Assembly (NCBI RefSeq): GCF_041449215.1
Contig: NZ_JBGNFV010000001.1
Coordinates: 2,207,001-2,271,000 of the forward strand
Direction: 5' to 3'
Origin: Roseivirga sp. BDSF3-8
GTDB taxonomy: Bacteria > Bacteroidota > Bacteroidia > Cytophagales > Cyclobacteriaceae
Length of the DNA: 64,000 bases
The translations under genes were made by a program, and so were the position numbers. Numbering within the stretch: position 1 is the stretch's first letter; every line of letters starts with the position of its first letter. Of the stretch, positions 37,661-46,628 are shown piece after piece. Under the pieces are notes generated by a model. The model was not told where the DNA came from, searched no databases, and was given only the letters and a program-made list of their open reading frames with translations.

Positions 37661-38824
37661 TCAATAGCTAAACTCTCCGTAATCCGAACGGATAGTTAGC
37701 TTTTTACCTTTCGAGGCCTCCACATAGCCTACTATTTGTGCATCCACCGCGAATGACTTACTAATGTCGATTACTTTCTGTGCATGCTCTTCTGCCAGGT
37801 AGATCTCCATCCGATGGCCCATGTTAAATACTTTATACATCTCCTTCCATTCTGTACCACTGGCCTTCTGTATTTCTTTGAACAGCGGCGGGGTATCGAA
37901 TAGGTTATCTTTTATCACATGAAGATCGTCTACAAAGTGCAGGACTTTAGTTTGAGCACCCCCGCTGCAGTGCACAATGCCATGAATTTCATGGCGGAGC
38001 TGCTGCAGCACGTTTTTCATAATAGGGGCATAAGTCCGTGTTGGTGACAGCACCAGTTTACCTGCGTCCAGCGAAACACCTTCTATGCGGTCAGTCAGGC
38101 CGTAATGCCCACTGTATACAAGGTCTTCCGGTACGGAAGGATCAAAGCTTTCCGGGTATTTTTGAGCCAGGGCCTTAGTAAAGAAATCATGGCGAGCAGA
38201 AGTCAGGCCATTGCTCCCCATACCTCCATTGTATTCGTCTTCGTACGTTGCCTGTCCATAACTGGTTAGGCCTACTATAACGTCTCCCGGCTTTATGGTG
38301 TGGTTGCTTATCACCTCATCACGCCTCATCCTGGCAGTTACCGTGCTATCTACCACTACGGTACGGACCAGGTCTCCCAGGTCCGCAGTTTCTCCCCCAG
38401 TACTTATGATATCGATACCATGATCACGCAACATCTGCAACACCTCTTCAGTGCCATTGATCAGTGCTGAGATCACCTCCCCGGGCACCAGAGACTTATT
38501 TCTACCAATAGTACTTGATAAAAGGATCGGCCCCGTTGCTCCAACGCAGAGCAAATCGTCCGTGTTCATAATTATAGCATCCTGTGCTATCCCCTTCCAT
38601 ACAGATAGATCACCCGTCTCTTTCCAGTACATATAAGCCAGGGAAGACTTTGTGCCCGCCCCATCTGCATGCATGATAGTGCACCAGTTTTCGTCGCCAG
38701 ATAGCAGGTCCGGTACTATCTTACAAAAGGCTTTAGGAAAAAGGCCCTTATCTACTTTTTTTATGGCATTATGTACGTCCTCTTTGTCTGCGGAAACACC
38801 GCGTCTTGCATATCTGTCCTGCAT
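37661..38824 (-). CDS. purM: AIR synthase (phosphoribosylformylglycinamidine cyclo-ligase) PurM
   Basis: A 387-residue PurM-like enzyme of purine synthesis that closes the imidazole ring using ATP. The start MQDRYARRGVSADKEDVHNAI and the ATP-binding HADGAGTKSSLAYMYW, with NTDDLLCVGATGP and GETADLGD, fit the Bacteroidota AIR synthase type, longer than the E. coli form. The glycine-rich SCGGAQT-like loop is read as CSGGAQTK. It stands alone, with a terminator of the downstream-located OmpA gene just behind its promoter side. Confidence 0.88.
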   Translation of the reverse strand: MQDRYARRGVSADKEDVHNAIKKVDKGLFPKAFCKIVPDLLSGDENWCTIMHADGAGTKSSLAYMYWKETGDLSVWKGIAQDAIIMNTDDLLCVGATGPILLSSTIGRNKSLVPGEVISALINGTEEVLQMLRDHGIDIISTGGETADLGDLVRTVVVDSTVTARMRRDEVISNHTIKPGDVIVGLTSYGQATYEDEYNGGMGSNGLTSARHDFFTKALAQKYPESFDPSVPEDLVYSGHYGLTDRIEGVSLDAGKLVLSPTRTYAPIMKNVLQQLRHEIHGIVHCSGGAQTKVLHFVDDLHVIKDNLFDTPPLFKEIQKASGTEWKEMYKVFNMGHRMEIYLAEEHAQKVIDISKSFAVDAQIVGYVEASKGKKLTIRSDYGEFSY

Positions 38825-38841
38825 ATCGATGTGTGGGTTTA

Positions 38842-38878
38842 TGCAAAAATAAAAAAGCCTCCCATGGGGAGGCCTTTA
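38842..38878 (-). terminator. Terminator of the PorE-like gene
   Basis: Stem GCCTCCC/GGGAGGC with a 3-base loop; on the minus strand it is followed by TTTTTTATTTTTG. It follows the stop of the gene at 38899-40920. Confidence 0.85.
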
Positions 38879-38898
38879 TGTACTAAAATTTTCCTTAT

Positions 38899-40920
38899 TT
38901 ACTGATCGTCATTGTTAAAATACCTGTCCTCGTCAAAAGATTCCTCATCGCCTTCCTGCTCATCACCTTCCTCTTGCTTAGCCATGTCCTTATTATATTC
39001 TATCACTTTAAACTCAGTACGGCGATTTCGCTGGTGCTCTTCCTCCGTCTGAGCATTTTTGACAATCAGGCGCTGCTCTCCATATCCCTTGGCTCTTAGC
39101 CTTTCAGCCTCAATCCCCTGATTAATGATATATTCCACTGCAGATTCCGCTCTGCGTTGTGATAGCACATCGTTATAGTCATCATCAGCACGGGCATCCG
39201 TATGAGAGCTTAGCTCGATCCTTATTTGAGGGTTGTCTTTCAGGATGTTTACTAATTTGTCAAGCTCCTGCGCTGCATCTGGGCGGATGTCCCATTTATC
39301 AAGATCATAATAAATGTTTTCCAGTACAATGGACCTGTCCAGCACGATCCGGTCCAGCACAAGGGTAGTGTCAAAGCGAACATTGGTAACCATTTCGGTC
39401 AGATCTTCCTTAGCCACAGACCGGCCTTTTGTAGAAAACTCTAATCGGGTAGTAAAGTAATCCGGACGTTCACCAATAAGCACATAGTCTTCCTCCGGAT
39501 ACACCCTGAAGGAGAACTGACCACTCCTGTTAGAACTTACTTCTTCTAATAAATTCTCTTCTGCATCCAGCAGCCTTACCTTTACTAATGGTAGTATGCT
39601 CAGTGAATCCTCTGACACACTCGTTTTGGTAAGGCCGGCCAGCATGTAATTGACTATTTTCAGGTCTGGGTCGTTATTGACAAAGGTATAGATATCATCA
39701 TCACCTGCCCCCCCTGGTCTGTTACTGGTAAACCATCCCTTAGAAGGATCAAATAAATACAAGCCAAAGTCATCATAACTACTGTTGATAGGAGTGCCAA
39801 GGTTCTCGATAGAGATTTTTCCACCTGCCCTGACAGCCTCAAAAAGATCAAGGCCGCCAAAACCAGGGTGCCCGTCTGAACTAAAATAAAGTTTTCCTTC
39901 GTCTGAAACATAAGGGAACATCTCGTTACCCGCAGTATTAATTTCAGGGCCAAGATTGCTTATTTGCGAAAAACGTCCCCGTCCGTCCATTCGTGCACTG
40001 TAGATATCCGTACCTCCGTATCCGCCCTTGCGGTTAGAAGAAAAATATAAGGTGCGACCATCCCGGCTGAATGTGGGAGTGGAAGTCCAGGCTTCAGGGT
40101 CATTGATGTTCAGCATTACCGGCTCTGACCACTGCTGATTCCGGTAGCGGGTTATGTAAAGGTGCACATCCGTTTTGCCTTTTCTTTTACCACTGTTGCC
40201 TTTAGCAAAAATCATGGTCCGGCCGTCTCGGCTAAAAGTCAGCGACCCTTCGTGAATACCTTCATCATTCACTTCATCGCCGAGAGACTCAAGGGTACTC
40301 ATGTCCACCACAGCACCTTTACTGTCTACCTGAAATATATCCGTGAAGGGAGTGCCTGTTGCTTTACTTACCTTATCATCCTTACGCGCACTGACAAAGT
40401 ATAGCTTTTTGTTAAAGTATAAAGGAGAGTAATCGGCAGTGGCCGTATTTACTTCTTCAAGGTTTTTTACCCTGAAAAAAGTCTCTTTTTCACGTAGCTT
40501 GTCAAGCTTATCAAGGTTGGTGAGCTCTTTATTAGCTCTTGCAACGACCCCCTCAATGGTTCCTGATGCACTGAGCTTATCAAATTGATCTCTTGCCTCT
40601 TCGTATTTTTGATTTGCCTTCAGGGCAAATCCGTAGTGCATTCGTGCACTATCTTCCGTGTAGCCAGCTTCAATAGCTCCTGCATAGTAGGGCTCGGATG
40701 CATGAAGCTTATTTCCTTTCCTAAGGGCTTCCCCCACTTTGTATAAGGCATAACCCTTCCGGTAGTTCTTATCTGCGGCTTTCTGGTAGTAATCAATAGC
40801 AAGATCGTATTCCCCGCGATCCATCTTCTTATCACCTTTTTTGATAGCCATTTTTCCTGCATTACAGGCAGATAAGAACAATCCGATCGCGAGTAGGAGT
40901 AAAAGCGAGTGTCTACTCAT
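38899..40920 (-). CDS. PorE-like TPR/PD40/OmpA outer-membrane lipoprotein
   Basis: A 673-residue lipoprotein. The signal MSRHSLLLLLAIGLFLSAC ends in a lipobox Cys. Residues ~25-130 are TPR-like helices, ~160-410 are WD40-like PD40 blades (PTFSRDGRTLYFSSNRKGGYGGTDIY), ~420-520 a carboxypeptidase-regulatory-like domain, and ~535-645 an OmpA peptidoglycan-binding domain with ELSSHTDARADDDYN and LSQRRAESAVEYI. This order matches PorE of the type IX secretion system, which links the machine to the cell wall. The last residues are acidic. Other Bacteroidota paralogues share the order, so the T9SS role is likely, not proven. Confidence 0.85.
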   Translation of the reverse strand: MSRHSLLLLLAIGLFLSACNAGKMAIKKGDKKMDRGEYDLAIDYYQKAADKNYRKGYALYKVGEALRKGNKLHASEPYYAGAIEAGYTEDSARMHYGFALKANQKYEEARDQFDKLSASGTIEGVVARANKELTNLDKLDKLREKETFFRVKNLEEVNTATADYSPLYFNKKLYFVSARKDDKVSKATGTPFTDIFQVDSKGAVVDMSTLESLGDEVNDEGIHEGSLTFSRDGRTMIFAKGNSGKRKGKTDVHLYITRYRNQQWSEPVMLNINDPEAWTSTPTFSRDGRTLYFSSNRKGGYGGTDIYSARMDGRGRFSQISNLGPEINTAGNEMFPYVSDEGKLYFSSDGHPGFGGLDLFEAVRAGGKISIENLGTPINSSYDDFGLYLFDPSKGWFTSNRPGGAGDDDIYTFVNNDPDLKIVNYMLAGLTKTSVSEDSLSILPLVKVRLLDAEENLLEEVSSNRSGQFSFRVYPEEDYVLIGERPDYFTTRLEFSTKGRSVAKEDLTEMVTNVRFDTTLVLDRIVLDRSIVLENIYYDLDKWDIRPDAAQELDKLVNILKDNPQIRIELSSHTDARADDDYNDVLSQRRAESAVEYIINQGIEAERLRAKGYGEQRLIVKNAQTEEEHQRNRRTEFKVIEYNKDMAKQEEGDEQEGDEESFDEDRYFNNDDQ

Positions 40921-41006
40921 AAGACAAACTATGGGTCTGTTTAAGCTAATAGTGTATTTATTATCCCTAAAAAACTATTTTTCAATGAACTAACGGAATA
41001 TTACAG

Positions 41007-41489
41007 CTAAAAATATCTGTTAAGCCAGCTTTTTTTAGCCGGAACCACCCATTGGTTATCCAGGTCTTTCTTTTTGTCCACCAAATTATTAAAAACCGGC
41101 GTGTCCTCTGTTATGTGTCCCTTATCTACTTTATCCTTAATTTCTTTAAGGTTTTCGAGCATTACCTCATCATTGCGCATGATAGCCACCTTAGATCGAT
41201 CGAAGAAGTTGACCTGCAGGGCTTTTTCCAGTTCTCTTATGAAAGCCACTGATGTATCGATGGCACATCCTGTAGCTTCCTGTTCCTTTTCATCAAGTGC
41301 AATTACAAGAAACTGGTCGTAATACAATCTTGAGGCTGCCTTCAAGGGCTTTCCGTGGGCCTTCCAATCTCTTACAAACAGAGCGGTTTCATCATCTATT
41401 ACCTGTTGTTCACTGGTCTCAAGTTTTCTGTCCGCCTGGAAAATCCAGACTCTTGCATCCGGGCTGAGTTCGTCAAATGTGATATTCAT
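41007..41489 (-). CDS. Conserved cytoplasmic protein of unknown function
   Basis: A 160-residue soluble protein without a signal peptide. It starts MNITFDELSPDARVWIFQADRKL and contains the conserved stretch FVRDWKAHGKPLKAASRLYYDQFLVIALDE and CAIDTSVAFIRELEK. Bacteroidota genomes often carry a one-copy homologue, sometimes mislabelled as an ABC transporter ATPase, but no Walker motif is present here. Function unknown. It lies upstream of no other same-strand gene within an operon-like distance. Confidence 0.75.
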   Translation of the reverse strand: MNITFDELSPDARVWIFQADRKLETSEQQVIDDETALFVRDWKAHGKPLKAASRLYYDQFLVIALDEKEQEATGCAIDTSVAFIRELEKALQVNFFDRSKVAIMRNDEVMLENLKEIKDKVDKGHITEDTPVFNNLVDKKKDLDNQWVVPAKKSWLNRYF

Positions 41490-41602
41490 GGCATATGGCT
41501 TTTAATGGTAAAAAAATAACCGGGCATGAAGATAATAAGTTTCTGCATCAGCCATTTGACAAGTGCTTAATATCATGACAAGCCCGGCCCATTTTACCCC
41601 AT

Positions 41603-41634
41603 AAAAAAAGCCTTTGGATATACTTCCAAAGGCT
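41603..41634 (-). terminator. Terminator of the Fe-S redox operon
   Basis: Nine-bp stem AGCCTTTGG/CCAAAGGCT with an 8-base loop and seven T on the minus strand, 20 bases after the stop at 41655. Confidence 0.85.
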
Positions 41635-41654
41635 AACTATGGATCACAGTCTTA

Positions 41655-42452
41655 TCAGAGGCCTTCGCTTTCAGCGATTAGCTCAGCCAGGTCACGTACC
41701 TCTACCTGGCCTTCTTTTTCCTTGTTTTTCACCCCGTCGGCCATCATAGTCATACAAAAAGGGCACCCTACGGCTATGGTTTGAGCACCGGTAGCAAGTG
41801 CCTCCTCCGTACGTTCGATATTGACATCCTTTTTACCTTCTTCGGGCTCTTTGAACATCTGAGCGCCACCAGCACCACAGCAAAGGCCCTTAGTGCGGCA
41901 GCGCTTCATTTCCACCAGCTCGGCATCAAGCGCCTCAATTACTTTGCGGGGAGCTTCATAGACGTTATTTGCCCGGCCGAGATAGCAGCTGTCATGAAAG
42001 GTAATCTTACGGCCCTTGAAGGCGCCTCCTTCCTTCAGGCGTATGCGTCCTTCATCTATCAGTTGCTGAAGGAATGTACTATGGTGGATTACCTCATAAT
42101 TTCCACCAAGTGCAGGATACTCATTTTTGAGTGTATTGAAGCAGTGAGGGCATGCCGTCACGATCTTCTTTACATTGTAGCCGTCCAGTACCTGGATGTT
42201 TGACACAGCCTGCATTTGGAAAAGGAATTCGTTACCGGCACGTCGGGCAGGGTCTCCCGTACAGCTTTCTTCCGGGCCAAGTACAGCAAAAGAAACGCCT
42301 ACCATGTTCAGTATTTTAACAAACGCTTTTGTAACAGCCTTGTAGCGATCATCGAATGAGCCGGCGCAGCCAACCCAGAAAAGCACTTCAGGTGAATCAC
42401 CTGCGGCTGACATATCCGCCATGGTGGGTATTTTGATTTCGTTTACGCTCAT
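41655..42452 (-). CDS. CCG-domain iron-sulfur protein (HdrB-like)
   Basis: A 265-residue protein of the heterodisulfide-reductase B/GlpC-like family. It has two cysteine-rich CCG motifs: an N-terminal variant around WVGCAGSFDDR, with CPHCFNTL, and a C-terminal GLCCGAGGAQMF with GCPFCMTMM, which bind a noncubane cluster. It probably takes electrons from the membrane subunit encoded 10 bases upstream and passes them to an unknown acceptor. The pair is common in Bacteroidota without a proven substrate. Confidence 0.88.
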   Translation of the reverse strand: MSVNEIKIPTMADMSAAGDSPEVLFWVGCAGSFDDRYKAVTKAFVKILNMVGVSFAVLGPEESCTGDPARRAGNEFLFQMQAVSNIQVLDGYNVKKIVTACPHCFNTLKNEYPALGGNYEVIHHSTFLQQLIDEGRIRLKEGGAFKGRKITFHDSCYLGRANNVYEAPRKVIEALDAELVEMKRCRTKGLCCGAGGAQMFKEPEEGKKDVNIERTEEALATGAQTIAVGCPFCMTMMADGVKNKEKEGQVEVRDLAELIAESEGL

Positions 42453-42462
42453 GTCCTCTTCG

Positions 42463-43827
42463 TTATTTTTCAGTGCTCGATTCTTTTTTCAGGTCATCGG
42501 CCCACTTAAAGCGGTCCGTAGGAGGGAATTTCCAGGGGGCCATACTGGTTTCTATATTACTATACATGGAATTCCACGAGGCTGGTGCTTTGGACTCTTC
42601 CATGGTGATGTAACGCCTCATTTGCAGTATAATGGATAACGGGTCAATATTTACTGGACAGGCCTCCACGCAGGCATTACACGTAGTACAAGCCATAAGC
42701 TCCTCACGCTGAATATAATCGTCCAGCAAGAACTTGCCATCTTCCAGGCCTTTCCCCCCGGAAGCAATACTCTTCCCTACTTCCTCTGCCCGGTCACGGG
42801 TATCCATCATTATTTTTCTGGGCGAAAGTTTTTTACCCGTCAGGTTGGCCGGACACTCAGCAGTACACCGGCCACATTCCGTACAGGAATATGAGTCCAT
42901 GATATTCTTCCAGGTAAGGTCATTAATATCCTTAGCGCCAAAACGCGCAATTTCTGCCGGAGAAGCCTGGTCTGCACCCTCTACCGGCATACCCAGCATC
43001 ATTTTCACCTCATTGGTTACTTCATCCATATTACGCATCTCACCCTTAGGATTCAGATTGGAGTAATAAGTATTCGGGAAGGCCAGAAATATATGAAGGT
43101 GCTTAGAATAAGTGATGTAGATAGCAAACGCAAAAATACCTACAATATGAAACCACCAGGCGGCCCGCTCAATTACTACCAGGCTTTGAGTATTCATGCC
43201 ATCAAATAGAGGCACAAGCCATGAGCTAAAGAATAGTGCACCTGTAACTGGGTATGCATGCATGCCGGCAGCCGCCAGGTCACTGGCCCTGGTCTGTAAT
43301 ATCTGATCTGTGGCATTCATGGTAAGAATGGCGAGCATCAGCACGATTTCTATAACCAGGATAAGGTTTGCGTCAAGCTTAGGCCATGAAGTAAGCTCAC
43401 GGGCCTTAAACCTGCGTATGGGTAGCAGATTCCTACGGATCAGAAAAATTACACAGGCAACAATAACGGCAAACGCCAGGAATTCAAAGAAATTTATCAG
43501 CAGGCCATAAACATACCCCACGGGTTCCGCAAATAAACGATGAGTACCCAGAAGACCATCAAGAATTATCTCCAATACTTCAATGTTAATGAGGACAAAG
43601 CCTACATACAGAAAGAGGTGAAGAATAGCGGGTACTATTCGCTTAAACATCTTTTTCTGGCCGAACGCCACCAGAGTCATCACCTTGAATCGTTCGCCCG
43701 GATTATCAGACCTGTCCAGGGGGCGTCCAAGCTGAATAGTACTTTTTATCCTGCTGATTCGCTTGTACATGATAAAGGCTGTAACCGCCAATACCAGCAG
43801 GAAAAGGATTTGAGGTAAGTAGTCCAT
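42463..43827 (-). CDS. Membrane-bound 4Fe-4S dicluster protein
   Basis: A 454-residue protein with about six N-terminal helices (residues ~1-260) in a NarI-like cytochrome/quinone-type membrane part. The C-terminus has two ferredoxin cysteine sets, CTECGRCTAECPANL and CTTCNACVEACPVN. It forms an electron-transfer pair with the CCG protein 10 bases downstream. The likely direction is quinol to an unknown soluble acceptor. It is divergent from tRNA-Phe. Confidence 0.88.
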   Translation of the reverse strand: MDYLPQILFLLVLAVTAFIMYKRISRIKSTIQLGRPLDRSDNPGERFKVMTLVAFGQKKMFKRIVPAILHLFLYVGFVLINIEVLEIILDGLLGTHRLFAEPVGYVYGLLINFFEFLAFAVIVACVIFLIRRNLLPIRRFKARELTSWPKLDANLILVIEIVLMLAILTMNATDQILQTRASDLAAAGMHAYPVTGALFFSSWLVPLFDGMNTQSLVVIERAAWWFHIVGIFAFAIYITYSKHLHIFLAFPNTYYSNLNPKGEMRNMDEVTNEVKMMLGMPVEGADQASPAEIARFGAKDINDLTWKNIMDSYSCTECGRCTAECPANLTGKKLSPRKIMMDTRDRAEEVGKSIASGGKGLEDGKFLLDDYIQREELMACTTCNACVEACPVNIDPLSIILQMRRYITMEESKAPASWNSMYSNIETSMAPWKFPPTDRFKWADDLKKESSTEK

Positions 43828-43866
43828 GTGACCGATTAAAATTTGTTCTAATTTTTTACCTAAGTT

Positions 43867-43897
43867 TTTGCAGGTTCTTATTCTTTGTATACCTTTG
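43867..43897 (+). promoter_or_regulatory. Promoter of tRNA-Phe
   Basis: TTTG (43867-43870), 19 bases, then TACCTTTG (43890-43897), with the start expected about 8 bases before the tRNA. Confidence 0.7.
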
Positions 43898-43911
43898 TGA
43901 CCTCAAACGCT

Positions 43912-43984
43912 GGTGATGTAGCTCAGTTGGTAGAGCATCGGACTGAAAATCCGTGAGTCGGTGGTTCGAATCCACTCATCACCA
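43912..43984 (+). tRNA. tRNA-Phe (anticodon GAA)
   Basis: Seventy-three bases: acceptor GGTGATG/CATCACC, D arm GCTCAGTTGGTAGAGC, anticodon loop CTGAAAA (GAA at 43945-43947), T arm GGTTCGAATCC, discriminator A. The CCA end is not encoded. A terminator follows within eight bases. Confidence 0.96.
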
Positions 43985-43991
43985 CTTCCAA

Positions 43992-44018
43992 AGCCCTCTG
44001 ATTTCAGAGGGCTTTTTT
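43992..44018 (+). terminator. Terminator after tRNA-Phe
   Basis: Nine-bp stem AGCCCTCTG/CAGAGGGCT with a 4-base loop followed by six T. Confidence 0.9.
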
Positions 44019-44076
44019 CTTTTCTGCCCTTCTTCAAAATCTCACCATTATTTGCGTTCAACTTCATAAATAAATA

Positions 44077-44103
44077 TAGCCTGCAAAGGTTTTCTGCAGG
44101 CTA
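44077..44103 (-). terminator. Possible terminator of the pseudouridine synthase gene
   Basis: Nine-bp stem TAGCCTGCA/TGCAGGCTA with a 9-base loop lies about 95 bases after the stop on the minus strand. The following tract (TATTTATTTATG) is only partly T-rich, so support is moderate. Confidence 0.45.
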
Positions 44104-44196
44104 AAATAAACATATACTTATAAAATAGTATGCAAGCCGACTATTTTGACCGTTAATTTAAAACGGTTCTATATTGCGCCTGTCAGCAACCTCTTA

Positions 44197-45231
44197 TCAG
44201 CGAAGATACTTAAGTCTTATCACTTCTTCCTCAGTCAGGTAGCGCCAATGTCCGCGTGACAGGTCTTTTTTTGTGAGGCCTGCATAATAAACCCGATCCA
44301 GACGTACCACATCGTAACCCAGATGCTCAAATAGTCGCCTTACAATGCGGTTTCTCCCTATGTGGATTTCCAGACCAAGTATCTGGCGATCCTTATCCAG
44401 GACAACTACCTCATCCACCTCTACAGGGCCATCATCAAGCTTTATACCCTCCTGTATGGCCTTAAAGTCATTTTCAGTGATGGGTTTATCCAGGTCTACC
44501 TGGTATACCTTCTTAATGTTGTTGGCCGGGTGGGCGAGTTTTTCGGCTAGCTCTCCATCATTGGTAAGTAAAAGGAGACCTGTGGTTTGTCTATCGAGTC
44601 TACCTACAGGAAATATTCTTTCATCCCCTGCCTGACTCACCAGATCCATAACTGTTTTGCGCTGCTGAGGGTCGTCAGTAGTAGTGATAAAGTCTTTAGG
44701 CTTATTGAGAAGCACATACACCGGTTTCTCATTTTTCAGCTTTTTGCCCTTGTAAGTAACCTTATCACCCTTATTTACCCGAAAGCCCATTTCGGTGATT
44801 ACCGTATTATTTACCTTAATGTCTCCGGCGGCTATTAGCTTGTCAGCATCACGCCTGCTGCAGACACCTGCATTAGCAATGTACTTATTAAGCCTGGTGC
44901 CTTGCTCTGGTTTTTTGGAAGGTTCAGGCCTTCGCTTGCCTTTGCCCTTCCCTTTCGAGGCGTACTTAGCTTCCGCCTTTTTTATTTTATCTGATTTTTC
45001 GTAGGCTGGCCGGTTGCCTTTCGGAGCATTATCGGCAAATGGTCTTTTCTTGCTTCTTTTTCCTGGCTTCCGGTTGTCTTTACGTTCAAAACCTTCGGTA
45101 TCATCATTGCTCCGGTAAGGCTTTCGTTTGCCTTTCTGATATCCTTTGCCATCGTTGGGCCTGTCATCATCTGAGTGATTTTTCTTCCCTTCGTTTCTTT
45201 TGCCTCTGTAATTGCCTTGTTTTCCTCTCAT
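44197..45231 (-). CDS. rRNA pseudouridine synthase (RsuA/RluB family)
   Basis: A 344-residue enzyme converting uridine to pseudouridine in rRNA. The first ~105 residues are very basic and low in complexity (Lys, Arg, Gly, Asn), an extension common in Bacteroidota homologues. Then comes an S4 domain (RLNKYIANAGVCSRRDADKLI) and the catalytic domain with GRLDRQTTGLLLLTNDGEL, where the Asp is the nucleophile. The closing GRNRIVRRLFEHLGYDVVRLDR motif is typical. The target residue is not assignable. Confidence 0.92.
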   Translation of the reverse strand: MRGKQGNYRGKRNEGKKNHSDDDRPNDGKGYQKGKRKPYRSNDDTEGFERKDNRKPGKRSKKRPFADNAPKGNRPAYEKSDKIKKAEAKYASKGKGKGKRRPEPSKKPEQGTRLNKYIANAGVCSRRDADKLIAAGDIKVNNTVITEMGFRVNKGDKVTYKGKKLKNEKPVYVLLNKPKDFITTTDDPQQRKTVMDLVSQAGDERIFPVGRLDRQTTGLLLLTNDGELAEKLAHPANNIKKVYQVDLDKPITENDFKAIQEGIKLDDGPVEVDEVVVLDKDRQILGLEIHIGRNRIVRRLFEHLGYDVVRLDRVYYAGLTKKDLSRGHWRYLTEEEVIRLKYLR

Positions 45232-45274
45232 AGTAAGATGATCATACGGAATCAGCCACCTTCATCCATTAAGA

Positions 45275-45302
45275 ATAAAAAAAGGCCGGAATCCCCGGCC
45301 TC
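45275..45302 (-). terminator. Terminator of the dksA-like/scpB operon
   Basis: AGGCCGG/CCGGCCT stem with a 5-base loop, followed on the minus strand by seven T, downstream of the scpB stop. Confidence 0.85.
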
Positions 45303-45324
45303 TTTGCAAAGTTAATTATTTTTT

Positions 45325-45891
45325 TCACTCCTGTTCCTGAGGATCCCCGATTTCATTTTGTTCCTGCTGGATATCCTTAAGTGTAGGTAATTCCCTAAGG
45401 CTGTTGATGCCAAAGTACTCCATAAACTTATCAGTAGTTCCATAAAGCAGAGGTCGGCCAATTCCTTCAGACTTTCCTTTAATCTCCACCAATTCCTTCT
45501 CTAGCAGCTTTTGAACAGCATAATCACAGTTTACTCCCCTGATCTGTTCCATTTGCCCCTTAGTCACAGGCTGCTTATAAGCAATGATGGACAGGGTCTC
45601 CAGGGCAGATGTAGAGAGCCTTTTCTTGGACTGCTGTTTCAGAAGTATTGAAATACTGGCCTGGTAGGCAGGCTTGGTCATGAACTGAAACCCACCACCC
45701 ACATGAAATATCTGAAATGAATAATCCTCGGCACTATATTTTTCTTCAATATTTTTTAGTGCCCTGCTAATATCATCCTCCGGGACATCGGCCTCAAACA
45801 TTTCACTCAGGCAACTTCTGATCTCGTCAGCCTGCAACGGATTAGGAGAGCAGAAAACAAGTGCTTCAATATGATTTTGTAAAAAATCCAC
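45325..45891 (-). CDS. scpB: Segregation and condensation protein ScpB
   Basis: A 188-residue condensin accessory subunit with two winged-helix domains, acting with Smc and ScpA in chromosome segregation. Conserved signs are the N-terminal IEALVFCSPNPLQADEI, and KKRLSTSALETLSIIAYKQPVTKGQMEQIRGVN followed by LVEIKGKSEGIGRPLLYGTT. The start codon is GTG, directly after the TAG of the DksA-like gene, so the pair is co-translated. The length is within the usual range. Confidence 0.93.
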   Translation of the reverse strand: MDFLQNHIEALVFCSPNPLQADEIRSCLSEMFEADVPEDDISRALKNIEEKYSAEDYSFQIFHVGGGFQFMTKPAYQASISILLKQQSKKRLSTSALETLSIIAYKQPVTKGQMEQIRGVNCDYAVQKLLEKELVEIKGKSEGIGRPLLYGTTDKFMEYFGINSLRELPTLKDIQQEQNEIGDPQEQE

Positions 45892-46284
45892 CTATTGTCT
45901 TTTCGCTAATTTAGCCTCAATACTGTGCATAGTGTGTGGCACAGCCATTAGACGTTCTTTCTGAATAAGCTTACCTGTATCAACACAGATGCCATACGTC
46001 CGGTTCTTAATTCTTACAAGAGCATTTTCTAGCTGTGTAATAAACTTTTGTTGTCTTGCCGCCAACTGACTGAGGTTCTCTTTTTCAATCGTGTCAGCCC
46101 CATCTTCCAACATCTTCAGGTTGCCCGCTGTATTGTCCGTACCACTGTCGTTCCGCCGGCTGAGCGTTTCCTTGATATAGTTCAGCTCATTTTTAGCCTT
46201 ATCAAGCTTTTCGGTGATAACTGCTTCAAATTCTTTAAGCTCCTCATCAGAGTAGCGGGTCCTTGTCTTTACTTCTTCGTTCAT
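45892..46284 (-). CDS. DksA/TraR-like protein lacking the zinc cysteines
   Basis: A 130-residue DksA-like protein: coiled coil (YSDEELKEFEAVITEKLDKA to about residue 85) with the tip DGADTIEKENLS, then the finger region YGICVDTGKLIQKERLMAVPHTMHSIEAK. The standard family has four zinc Cys; only the first remains (YGIC), with Thr, His and Ser in the others' places. The ATG at 46284 is used. It would bind the RNA polymerase secondary channel, as DksA does, though loss of zinc means regulation may differ. It overlaps nothing but abuts scpB. Confidence 0.82.
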   Translation of the reverse strand: MNEEVKTRTRYSDEELKEFEAVITEKLDKAKNELNYIKETLSRRNDSGTDNTAGNLKMLEDGADTIEKENLSQLAARQQKFITQLENALVRIKNRTYGICVDTGKLIQKERLMAVPHTMHSIEAKLAKRQ

Positions 46285-46628
46285 AATCCAGATCGTTTTA
46301 TACACAAACCTTTTCCAGAAGAAAATACACTAACTGGTAAAATCTTTTTATAAAAATTGCATCGAAAATAACATAATTATTTTTAATCAGAAAGAATATG
46401 CTATTTAAATGATGCTAAAAACTAGTTAATAGTATTGTTTCCGAATGAAGAGCCGCAATCTTCTCCTGTTTGTAATTATTAAATGCAATAACTTTTAAAA
46501 CAATTCCTTACACGGCTCTTTTGCCTAATTTTTCGGCACAAAAATAATTTATACTGGCTTAAATAAAATAATGGTGGGCTCCCCCACCATTATTTTATTA
46601 TTACGTTTACCGGAAGTAACCTTCTGTC
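46285..46628. other. AT-rich intergenic region upstream of dksA-like gene
   Basis: It must contain the promoter of the DksA-like gene, though no TAnnTTTG stands out. An inverted repeat AAGAGCCG/CGGCTCTT (46448-46455, 46513-46520) with a 57-base loop and T run could mark a small RNA end. The terminator of the precursor gene at 46565-46605 lies at the right side. Confidence 0.4.
46565..46605 (-). terminator. Strong terminator of the third lanthipeptide-like gene
   Basis: A 14-bp perfect stem AAAATAATGGTGGG/CCCACCATTATTTT with a 4-base loop, running into T-rich sequence on the minus strand, about 30 bases after the stop of the precursor. Confidence 0.9.
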
